Of a stretch of 5,017 nucleotides of DNA, positions 1-5,017 are shown piece after piece (positions within the stretch are counted from its first letter, which is position 1; each line of letters starts with the position of its first letter). Both the position numbers and the translations under genes were made by a program. The notes beneath the pieces are model-generated. The model was not told the DNA's origin. It saw only the letters and a program-made list of their open reading frames with translations, and ran no database searches. The stretch lies in NCBI GenBank assembly GCA_035325905.1, contig DAOKYY010000153.1, forward strand, positions 1 to 5,017. Direction: 5' to 3'. This stretch comes from DYGX01 sp035325905. GTDB lineage: Bacteria > Chloroflexota > Anaerolineae > Aggregatilineales > Aggregatilineaceae.

Positions 1-82
1 GGGGTGAGGTTCCCCACACCGGGCCGATACGCCAATGACTTTCGATAGTTCACATGGCAATTGGCGGTTAGCGATTCGCAAG

Positions 83-132
83 AGCAAAAAACAGCCAACG
101 ACAGCGAAAAACGGCGAGAAGCAGCGAAATGC
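83..132. repeat. Degenerate 10-bp tandem repeat with phased A-tracts
   Basis: Five consecutive 10-mers start at 83, 93, 103, 113 and 123: AGCAAAAAAC, AGCCAACGAC, AGCGAAAAAC, GGCGAGAAGC and AGCGAAATGC. All have (A/G)GC at the first three positions and are A-rich in the middle; the consensus is AGCGAAAAAC. The strongest A-tracts (86-91, 107-111, 127-129) lie about 20 bp apart, that is two helical turns, an arrangement known to bend DNA. The repeat is plain in the sequence; any function is inference. Confidence 0.65.
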
Positions 133-162
133 GGAGCGTGCACCGGCCTGCGATCTGAGTTT

Positions 163-197
163 GGCTAACTGCTGACGGCTAACCGCTAACTGCTCCT
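163..197. repeat. 7-bp tandem repeat (NGCTAAC) abutting the stop codon
   Basis: Heptamers read in register from 163: GGCTAAC, TGCTGAC, GGCTAAC, CGCTAAC, then a decayed TGCTCCT ending at 197, directly before the minus-strand stop codon at 198-200. One inverted copy (GTTAGCG, 67-73) lies about 100 bp to the left. The 10-mer GCTAACTGCT is repeated exactly at 164-173 and 185-194. Heptanucleotide tandem repeats of this size are known between genes in other bacteria, for example the STRR repeats of filamentous cyanobacteria. Relationship to those is not implied. Confidence 0.65.
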
Positions 198-1631
198 TCA
201 CGATGCCCCGTGCGCCAGCACGACCAGCGGGATCGTCCGCAGGATGATTTGCAGGTCCAGCCCCAGTGACCAGTTGTCGATGTAATAAATGTCGAGCAGG
301 CACATCTCCTCGAAGGGCACCTGGCTGCGCCCGCTAACCTGCCACAAGCCGGTCAGGCCGGGCGTCACGCGCAGGCGCTGAAGGTGCCACGGCTCGTACA
401 GCTCGACTTCCTGCGGGACGGCCGGGCGCGGCCCGACCCAGCTCATCTCGCCGCGCACGATGTTCCACACCTGGGGCAGCTCGTCGATGCTGAAGCGCCG
501 GAGCCAGCGCCCGACGCGCGTAATACGCGGGTCGCCGGGCACCTTCGGGTGGCGCGGGTCGTCGCCGGTCTGCCGGATCAGATCCGCCCACAGCTCTTCG
601 GCGTTGTCCACCATCGAGCGGAACTTGTAGACCTTGAACAGCTTGCCGTTGACGCCGACCCGGTCCTGCGCGAACAGGATCGGCCCCGGCGAATCGAGAC
701 GGATCGCGATCGCGACGAGCGCGGCGATCACCAGCGCGAACGGGGCGACCAGCAGCGTCAGCGTCAGGTCGAGCGCGCGCTTGGCGACCTGGCTGCCGGC
801 GTGCAGGCGCGGCTCGCCGTTGAGGCCGAGCAGCGGAATCCCGCCCAGCATCTCAACCTGAACCTGGCTCAGGCTCAGCTCGAACAGGTCCGGCACGGTG
901 CGGACGCGAATCCGGTTGCGCTCGCACTCGCGGATGATGCCGAGAATCTTGCGCTGGACCAGCCAGGGCAGCGTGATGATCACGGTATCGACCGGCTGCG
1001 TCTCGATGATCTGCGCCAGGTTCTCCACGCCGCCCAGCGCCGGGACGCGCCCCAGGTCCGTCCGCCCGCGCTCCGGGTCGTCGTCCACGAACCCGATCAC
1101 CTTGAAGCCGAGGTCCGGCCGGGCGACCATCGTTTGCAGCACGGAGCGCCCGACCGATCCCGCGCCGACGACCAGCACGCGCTCGACGCCGATTCCGCGC
1201 TTGCGCATTTGCGCCTGGACGAAGCGCAGCGCCAGCCGCCACACGCCAAGCAGCGCGATCACCAGCAGCGCCGCCTGGACGATCAGCAAGCGCGAGAAGA
1301 CCAGCGGTTGCAACAGGAAGCTGACGGCCATCACCACGACCGCCGTGTTGGTCGCGCTGTTGCCGATCGAGAAGACTTCGTCCCACCACGTCCGCCCGCG
1401 CCGCTCGTTATAGAGCCGCCCGTTCTGGTTGAACAACAGCATCAGCGCGGCGAAAAGCAGCGTGTAGGGCAGATAGGGCCTGAACGGCGCGGCGTTCGCT
1501 TCGTCCACCGGCTGAAGGAACTCAACCTCGTAGCGCAAGTAGTACGAGAGCAGAAACGCGCCCCCGACCAGGGCAGCGTCGCCCAGCATGACCACCGCGC
1601 GCGGCAGGTTGTACACCGTCTTCCCGTTCAT
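198..1631 (-). CDS. Polyprenyl-phosphate sugar-1-phosphate transferase (WcaJ/WbaP-like)
   Basis: The 477-residue product should move a sugar-1-phosphate from a nucleotide sugar to undecaprenyl phosphate at the inner membrane face, the first step in exopolysaccharide or surface glycan synthesis. It has the usual two-part build and length of the family. Four hydrophobic segments (about 11-33, 53-69, 92-111, 114-137) are followed by a Rossmann-like CoA_binding_3 domain with GAGSVG at 156-161. The C-terminal Bac_transf domain (about 282-477) has a re-entrant helix (284-311) ending in DSPGP, then KFRSM (336-340), the catalytic Asp-Glu pair D383-E384, VGPRP (399-403) and TPGLTGLWQVSGR (423-435). 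The first ATG of the open frame, at 1838, would add 69 Arg/Pro-rich residues overlapping the upstream gene. The ATG at 1631 is preferred because the membrane segment starts just after it and it lies one base past the upstream stop. The sugar transferred cannot be read from the sequence. Confidence 0.93.
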   Translation of the reverse strand: MNGKTVYNLPRAVVMLGDAALVGGAFLLSYYLRYEVEFLQPVDEANAAPFRPYLPYTLLFAALMLLFNQNGRLYNERRGRTWWDEVFSIGNSATNTAVVVMAVSFLLQPLVFSRLLIVQAALLVIALLGVWRLALRFVQAQMRKRGIGVERVLVVGAGSVGRSVLQTMVARPDLGFKVIGFVDDDPERGRTDLGRVPALGGVENLAQIIETQPVDTVIITLPWLVQRKILGIIRECERNRIRVRTVPDLFELSLSQVQVEMLGGIPLLGLNGEPRLHAGSQVAKRALDLTLTLLVAPFALVIAALVAIAIRLDSPGPILFAQDRVGVNGKLFKVYKFRSMVDNAEELWADLIRQTGDDPRHPKVPGDPRITRVGRWLRRFSIDELPQVWNIVRGEMSWVGPRPAVPQEVELYEPWHLQRLRVTPGLTGLWQVSGRSQVPFEEMCLLDIYYIDNWSLGLDLQIILRTIPLVVLAHGAS

Positions 1632-1635
1632 GTCA
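1629..1635 (-). promoter_or_regulatory. Stop-start junction suggesting translational coupling
   Basis: On the minus strand the sequence reads TGA-C-ATG. The glycosyltransferase stop (1635-1633) and the sugar transferase start (1631-1629) are separated by one base. A GGTGGG element (1648-1643), 11 nt before the ATG, could serve as a somewhat distant ribosome binding site inside the upstream gene. Such spacing usually means that ribosomes finishing the first gene re-start on the second, keeping the two enzymes in proportion. Confidence 0.7.
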
Positions 1636-2793
1636 GCCGTTTCCCACCGGCAGCCCCAGCGCCCGCCGGTAACTGGCGACGGTCTGCGCCGCCGTCCGCG
1701 CCCAGGTAAACTCGCCCGCCCGCGCCCGCCCGCGCTCGCCCGCCTCGGCGCGCCACGCCGCGTCATGCAGCGCGCGCGCCAGCGCCTCGGTCCAGGCGGC
1801 GGCGTCCTCCGGCGGCAGGCGAAGCCCCGTGTCTCCAACCGCTTCCGGCAGCGACGAGGTATCCGCCACCAGGGCCGGGGTGCCGCACGCCAGCGCCTCG
1901 ATCACCGGCAGCCCGAACCCCTCGAACAGCGAGGGATAGACCAGCGCCTCGGCGGCGTTATACCACAGCGGCAGGTCTTCCGCCGGGACGTAGCCGGGCA
2001 GATGCACGCTGCCGCGCAGATCGTGCTCGTCCAGCGCGCGCTCGATCTCGTCCATCATCCAGCCGCGCCCGCCCGCCAGCACCAGCGGCACCGCCGCGCG
2101 GTCGGACGCGGGCAGCGCCGCGTAAGCGCGCAGCAACAGCGGCAGATTTTTGCGTGGCTCCAGCGTGCCGAGATACAGCAGAAACCGCTCCGGCAGCCCG
2201 GCCCGCGCCCGAAACGCCTCGACCTCGGCGCGCGGCAGCGGCTGGAACGCCTCGCCTACCCCCGGCACGGCCACGTCGATCCGCTCCGGCGGGATGCCGA
2301 GCGTCGCGGTCAGGTCGGCGGCGGTACTGCGCGAGATCGCGATCACGCGCCGGGCGCGCCGGCACGACCAGCGCGTCAGCCATCGGAGATAGCGCCGCCG
2401 CGCGGGCGGCAGCCGCTCCGGGAAATGCACGAAGCTGAGGTCGTAGACCGTCACTACGAATGGCCTGCGGCTCAGCACCGGCGCGACAAACGCGAGCTGG
2501 TGAACCAGGTCGGGCCGGGCCTGTTCGAGCGCCAGCGGCTGCGCGATCTGCTCCCAAAGGATGCGCGCCAGCGGGCGCTCGGTGCGCCAGGCGCTGCGCC
2601 GCGCGCGCAGGCGCGGATCGGCGGGCACGCTCGCCTGCGGCCCGGCGAACACGGTATAGCGTAGCGCCGGATCGGCGGCGGGCAGCGCGCGCAGCAGGTG
2701 GGCGATATAGCCGCTGATCCCCGCGCTACGATAGCCAGCCTGCGCCGTGAGCAGATGCGCGTTCAGGCCGATATGGTGCTCCGCTGGTTGCAT
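1633..2793 (-). CDS. GT4-family glycosyltransferase (GT-B fold)
   Basis: The 386-residue protein is a retaining glycosyltransferase of family GT4 (glycosyl transferases group 1), probably cytoplasmic or membrane-associated, adding a sugar from a nucleotide donor to a lipid-linked acceptor. The N-terminal acceptor half has a glycine loop (GISGYIAHLL, 25-34) and YDLSFVHFPE (117-126), a segment typical of mannosyltransferase-like members, where the first residue is more often His. The C-terminal donor half has LGTLEPRKN (208-216) with the phosphate-contacting R214/K215, LPGYV (265-269), and the EX7E signature EGFGLPVIE with E291 and E299, followed by CGTPALVAD (303-311). Length and motif order fit an intact enzyme. 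No other start codon lies near the ATG at 2793, and the conserved fold begins by residue 8. It shares an operon with the lipid-sugar initiating enzyme, so it may add the second or a later sugar. Donor and acceptor are unknown; mannose is only a family-based guess. Confidence 0.92.
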   Translation of the reverse strand: MQPAEHHIGLNAHLLTAQAGYRSAGISGYIAHLLRALPAADPALRYTVFAGPQASVPADPRLRARRSAWRTERPLARILWEQIAQPLALEQARPDLVHQLAFVAPVLSRRPFVVTVYDLSFVHFPERLPPARRRYLRWLTRWSCRRARRVIAISRSTAADLTATLGIPPERIDVAVPGVGEAFQPLPRAEVEAFRARAGLPERFLLYLGTLEPRKNLPLLLRAYAALPASDRAAVPLVLAGGRGWMMDEIERALDEHDLRGSVHLPGYVPAEDLPLWYNAAEALVYPSLFEGFGLPVIEALACGTPALVADTSSLPEAVGDTGLRLPPEDAAAWTEALARALHDAAWRAEAGERGRARAGEFTWARTAAQTVASYRRALGLPVGNG

Positions 2794-2800
2794 GGCGCGG

Positions 2801-2810
2801 ATTATACCAG
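2801..2810 (-). promoter_or_regulatory. Extended -10 promoter for the glycosyltransferase, predicted leaderless
   Basis: The minus strand reads CTGGTATAAT here, a perfect extended -10 (TG-N-TATAAT), with the hexamer at 2806-2801. The usual start point, seven bases past the final T, is 2794, while the ATG begins at 2793. The transcript would therefore begin within a base or two of the start codon, leaving no room for a ribosome binding site. No good -35 is seen at 16-17 bp spacing (CCTGAT or CCCTGA), which an extended -10 can tolerate. It sits in the 48-bp gap after the preceding gene, so read-through from that gene is also possible. Confidence 0.7.
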
Positions 2811-2841
2811 ACTTCGGGCGGCATCAGGGGCGCCGCGCGAG

Positions 2842-3546
2842 TCAGACGCGGGGGGGCGCGATGCGCGCGGGCGGCGGAATGTGGCGCGTGCCGCGTCCGG
2901 CGCGCCTCCGGCCCCGGCGCGGCCTCAGGCCCCTCATGCCGAGCACGATCGCGCCGACGCCGGTCATGAACACCATCACGGCCAGCGCGGCGGCGGCCGA
3001 GATCGCGAGGCGCACCGAGGGGTTCAGCGGCTCTTTGGCGGGGCCGGTTTCCAGCACGGTCGCGCCCGTCTGCGCCAGTTGATCGGCCATCGGCTCCGTC
3101 GCCGGAGTTGCGCCCGGTTCGGCGGCCGGATCCGCCGCGACCGGCGCGCCTCCGAACGGCGTAATGGTCAGGCGCTGGCCGGGATCGAGGTTAAAGGTCC
3201 CTTCGTTGGCGGTCGTCGTGCGGAACGCGGGGCTGTCGAGAAACGTGATCGTGTAGGCGCCGGTGAGCAGGCTCTCGAAGCAGTGCTGGCCTTCGCCCTC
3301 GGCCATGACGTGCGAAGCGATGACCGCGCCCCCGGTCGAGAGATTGACGGTGACTCCGGGCAGCGGCGCCTCGCCTTCCTCGCGCGCGCCGTTGCCGTTG
3401 AGGTCGGCGAAGGTGGACACGCAGATCGCGCCGGGCTGGACCTGCGCGCGGGCCGGGCCAATCGCCGCGCTCCAGACCAGGGCCGTCGCCAGCGCGCCAA
3501 GCGCCAGCCGCGCCACGACTTTGCCGAAGAGCGCGCTTCTCGTCAT
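2842..3546 (-). CDS. Exported single SdrD-B-domain surface protein with C-terminal membrane anchor
   Basis: The 234-residue protein starts with a signal peptide: basic residues K9 and R13, a hydrophobic core at about 14-30, and a likely cut after A34 in the ARA-Q context. Residues about 38-133 form one SdrD-B-like (Cna-B-related, immunoglobulin-like) domain. It contains the loop DLNGNGAREEGE (48-59), which resembles the calcium-binding DxNxDG segment, followed by LPGVTVNL (62-69). C42 and C89 could form a disulfide. An Ala/Pro/Glu-rich stretch leads to LAQTG (157-161), a hydrophobic helix (about 179-203) and an Arg-rich tail, so the protein is wall- or membrane-attached. Staphylococcal relatives carry several such domains as adhesin stalks; here there is one, so the role (adhesion, matrix or wall scaffold) is open. 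The ATG at 3546 has AGGGG four bases upstream and a strong promoter. The gene precedes the glycan genes on the same strand. Confidence 0.8.
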   Translation of the reverse strand: MTRSALFGKVVARLALGALATALVWSAAIGPARAQVQPGAICVSTFADLNGNGAREEGEAPLPGVTVNLSTGGAVIASHVMAEGEGQHCFESLLTGAYTITFLDSPAFRTTTANEGTFNLDPGQRLTITPFGGAPVAADPAAEPGATPATEPMADQLAQTGATVLETGPAKEPLNPSVRLAISAAAALAVMVFMTGVGAIVLGMRGLRPRRGRRRAGRGTRHIPPPARIAPPRV

Positions 3547-3579
3547 GCTGCCCCTGCCTCACGCCTGCGTTCGGCGGTG

Positions 3580-3607
3580 AGTATAGCGCGGGGGAAAGGG
3601 CTGTCAA
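3580..3607 (-). promoter_or_regulatory. Near-consensus sigma-70-type promoter for the SdrD-B protein gene
   Basis: On the minus strand, TTGACA (3607-3602) is separated by 16 bp from TATACT (3585-3580), six of six and five of six matches to the housekeeping consensus. The predicted start is near 3573, giving a leader of about 27 nt that carries AGGGG (3555-3551) before the ATG at 3546. In such GC-rich DNA this match is unlikely to be chance. It may also drive the two glycan genes by read-through. Confidence 0.75.
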
Positions 3608-3612
3608 CCGGG

Positions 3613-3639
3613 GCTGGACGCCGAGAGGCGTAGGTCAGC
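3613..3639. promoter_or_regulatory. Inverted repeat in the divergent control region, candidate operator
   Basis: ACGCC (3618-3622), GAGA, GGCGT (3627-3631) form a perfect 5-bp palindrome around a 4-base centre. An outer GCTG/CAGC pair (3613-3616 with 3636-3639) extends it imperfectly. It lies between the two divergent -35 elements, upstream of both predicted start sites, so it fits a protein-binding site better than an RNA hairpin. No regulator family is recognisable from it. Confidence 0.35.
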
Positions 3640-3654
3640 GCCGGGCGGGCGTCG

Positions 3655-3683
3655 TTGCCAAATGCGGCGGCGCGCGGTAGAGT
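3655..3683 (+). promoter_or_regulatory. Candidate promoter for the LysM/M23 peptidase gene
   Basis: TTGCCA (3655-3660, five of six matches) and TAGAGT (3678-3683, four of six) are separated by 17 bp. The predicted start is near 3690, giving a leader of about 57 nt. The ATG at 3747 has only a weak purine element, AGAGAG (3736-3741), five bases upstream. Another possible -10, TATTGT (3702-3707), has no -35 partner. This promoter is clearly weaker on paper than its divergent neighbour. Confidence 0.4.
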
Positions 3684-3701
3684 CGCCCGCTGCCAGACTC
3701 T
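3679..3701. repeat. 6-bp inverted repeat overlapping the predicted -10 of the peptidase gene
   Basis: AGAGTC (3679-3684) and GACTCT (3696-3701) are perfect inverted copies separated by 11 bases. The left arm overlaps the proposed -10 TAGAGT and the interval covers the predicted transcription start. It could be an operator or a small hairpin at the 5' end of the transcript. Six-base inverted pairs at this distance also occur by chance. Confidence 0.3.
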
Positions 3702-3746
3702 TATTGTAACCAATACGGCGACGGATTTACGGGGCAGAGAGCGCGT

Positions 3747-5006
3747 ATGGCGGATGAAGCATACGATCACAGGGCGCGAGCGGGCGATAGCCGCTGGGGG
3801 CGCTGGCTGGCGCGGGCGGCGCTCGCCGGGGCGCTGGTCTTTGGGCTGGCGCTCACCGTCTTGGCGCTGCGCTCCGGCCAGGACCCGGCCCCGCCAACTC
3901 CGGCGCCAACGGTCGCGCCGTCCGCCACGCCGACGCTTCCGCCGCTGGAGATCGCCCAGGTCGAGTATCCTACTCCGCTGCCGACCACGCCGCCAAGCGT
4001 GACTCCGCCCGCCGCGAACGAGCCGGTCGATTGGGTCCAGCCGACCGCCGATCCGCAAGCGGTCGCGCAGGCGCTGGCGCAGCCGGTCGGCGGGGAGGGC
4101 GCGTCGCTCCGCCGCGCGCTGAACCCGCTGACGATCCTCCCGGCGCGCAGCCGCAGCGAGATCATCACCTACGCCGTCCAGCCCAACGACACGCTGCAAA
4201 CCATCGCGGACCGCTTCGGCTTGCAGCAGTCCACCATCATCTGGTCGAACGACCGTTTTTATGTCAACGCGATGCGGATCGGGCTGGAGCTGACGATCCT
4301 GCCGGTGGACGGCGTGTATCACCGCGTGGATGAGCCGCAGACGCTACGCGCCATCGCCGAGGAATACGGCGTCGATCCCTACGCGATCATCGACTCAGAG
4401 TTCAACGACCTCTACGGCGTGACGCCGGACGTGATCCTGCCGGAAGGGCTGTTCGTGGTCGTGCCGGGCGGCACCGGCTCGACCGAGCCGATCTACTGGG
4501 ACCCCGGCATCGTCATGACGACCGAGAGCGCCGACGGCAGCCAGCCGCGCGGCTCCGGCATCGTGGCCGGGACCGAGACGGCCCTGTTCGCGGTAGGCGA
4601 TCCGGGGTCGTGCGGCAAACAGGCCGTGGTCGGCGGCTCAGCGCCGGTCAACGCGCCGATCTACCGCAATTACCGCATCACGCAGGACTTCGCCTGGACG
4701 CATGGCGGGATCGACCTGGCCGTGCCCGAAGGCACGCCGGTCTTCGCGGCGGGCGGCGGGACGGTCATCTTCAAGGGCTGGAGCACGTGGGGCTACGGCT
4801 ACACGGTCGTGATCGCGCACGGCGGCACGCTCAGCATTTACGGCCATCTGAATGGGGCGTTCGTCGGCTGCGGCGAGGTCGTCACGCCGGGGCAAAACAT
4901 CGCCGTGACGGGCAACTCCGGCCGGTCGAGCGGGCCGCACCTGCACTTCGAGATTCGGGGCGGCAGCGGCGTGCCGGTCAGCCCGTGGAGCTACCAGAGC
5001 TTTTAG
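3747..5006 (+). CDS. Membrane-anchored double-LysM M23 family metallopeptidase
   Basis: The 419-residue protein is a zinc endopeptidase expected to cut peptide cross-links in peptidoglycan outside the cell membrane. A charged N-terminus and one hydrophobic helix (about 20-42) anchor it with the bulk outside, and a Pro/Thr/Ala-rich stalk follows (about 44-100). LysM 1 (about 140-186) begins YAVQPNDTLQTIADRFG. LysM 2 (about 190-241) is more divergent, with DEPQTL where PGDTL is usual. The C-terminal M23 domain (about 308-419) keeps all key residues: zinc ligands H319 and D323 in HGGID and H400 in HLH, plus H367 in YGHL and H398. It should therefore be active rather than a pseudo-enzyme of the kind that only activates amidases. 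Two cysteines, C289 in the linker and C375 in the catalytic domain, could form a disulfide. The ATG at 3747 is the first plausible start, and no GTG or TTG lies in frame just upstream. Likely roles are wall growth, division or turnover. Confidence 0.93.
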   Translation: MADEAYDHRARAGDSRWGRWLARAALAGALVFGLALTVLALRSGQDPAPPTPAPTVAPSATPTLPPLEIAQVEYPTPLPTTPPSVTPPAANEPVDWVQPTADPQAVAQALAQPVGGEGASLRRALNPLTILPARSRSEIITYAVQPNDTLQTIADRFGLQQSTIIWSNDRFYVNAMRIGLELTILPVDGVYHRVDEPQTLRAIAEEYGVDPYAIIDSEFNDLYGVTPDVILPEGLFVVVPGGTGSTEPIYWDPGIVMTTESADGSQPRGSGIVAGTETALFAVGDPGSCGKQAVVGGSAPVNAPIYRNYRITQDFAWTHGGIDLAVPEGTPVFAAGGGTVIFKGWSTWGYGYTVVIAHGGTLSIYGHLNGAFVGCGEVVTPGQNIAVTGNSGRSSGPHLHFEIRGGSGVPVSPWSYQSF

Positions 5007-5017
5007 CAAAGGGCAGC

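Larger units (their letters stand above)
1..197. other. Non-coding gap downstream of the sugar transferase gene
   Basis: No convincing reading frame is visible here on either strand. The stretch is poorer in G+C than the rest of the window. It contains a 10-bp A-rich tandem repeat, a 7-bp tandem repeat, and a 9-bp inverted pair (64-72 GCGGTTAGC with 178-186 GCTAACCGC). It lies 3' of the minus-strand genes, so a terminator would be expected, but the only run of six T on that strand (91-86) has no clear stem before it. The region may continue to the left of the window, where the next gene is not visible. Confidence 0.7.

Noticed and set aside
1..20. Possible small hairpin (GGGG/CCCC) at the left edge
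   Set aside because: It is only four base pairs at the window boundary and cannot be judged without the sequence to the left.
86..91. Run of six T on the minus strand as terminator for the glycan operon
   Set aside because: No stable stem precedes it in the direction of transcription, and the run is explained by the 10-bp A-rich repeat.
384..1709. Long plus-strand open frame (441 codons) opposite the sugar transferase gene
   Set aside because: It is antisense to a gene with clear catalytic motifs, rich in Arg, Gln, Asp and His, and shows no recognisable domain. Long spurious frames opposite real genes are expected in GC-rich DNA.
1632..1838. 69-residue N-terminal extension of the sugar transferase
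   Set aside because: It is Arg/Pro-rich, unlike the family, and would overlap about 200 bases of the upstream gene. The start at 1631 fits the membrane topology and the stop-start junction.
1588..2664. Plus-strand open frame (358 codons) opposite the glycosyltransferase gene
   Set aside because: Its Arg/Gln/Pro-rich composition has no domain signal and it lies fully antisense to a well-supported GT4 gene.
2833..2851. GC-only hairpin (CCGCG/CGCGG) at the stop codon of the surface-protein gene
   Set aside because: The stem is only 5 bp and no T-run follows on the minus strand, so it does not qualify as an intrinsic terminator. Such stems are common in GC-rich DNA.
3543..4322. Minus-strand open frame (259 codons) spanning the divergent region and the 5' part of the peptidase gene
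   Set aside because: It is Arg/Asp-rich and featureless, and it overlaps two strongly supported genes and their promoters.

Overview
The window is GC-rich DNA (by eye roughly two thirds G+C) from a bacterium. It holds four complete genes, all concerned with the cell envelope. The best guess for the host is a member of the Chloroflexota (Anaerolineae-like). The reasons are a membrane-anchored double-LysM/M23 peptidase behind a Pro/Thr/Ala-rich stalk, a single-domain SdrD-type surface protein with a possible sortase-like motif, and short tandem repeats in the only non-regulatory gap. This placement comes from protein style, not from a marker gene, and is only moderately secure.

Layout: bases 1-197 are non-coding and contain two different short tandem periodicities, a 10-bp A-rich repeat (83-132) and a 7-bp repeat (163-197) that runs up to a stop codon. 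Three genes follow on the minus strand, in transcription order from right to left. The first is a small exported protein with one SdrD-B-like domain and a C-terminal membrane anchor (2842-3546). The second is a GT4-family glycosyltransferase (1633-2793). The third is a polyprenyl-phosphate sugar-1-phosphate transferase of the WcaJ/WbaP type (198-1631). A 200-bp divergent control region (3547-3746) separates them from a plus-strand gene for a LysM/M23 cell-wall endopeptidase (3747-5006).

How the genes fit together: the sugar-phosphate transferase would load the first sugar onto a lipid carrier, and the GT4 enzyme would extend it, so the pair looks like the initiation step of exopolysaccharide or cell-surface glycan synthesis. 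Their stop and start codons are one base apart, which suggests coupled translation. The surface protein and the peptidase act outside the membrane. Three promoters can be proposed. A near-consensus TTGACA-16-TATACT drives the surface protein. A perfect extended -10 (TGGTATAAT) lies so close to the glycosyltransferase ATG that its transcript should be essentially leaderless. A weaker promoter reads toward the peptidase. I see no RNA genes, CRISPR, insertion sequences, phage genes or defence genes, and nothing that amounts to a new multi-gene system. The most notable signals are the leaderless promoter, the LAQTG motif in the surface protein, and the phased repeats.
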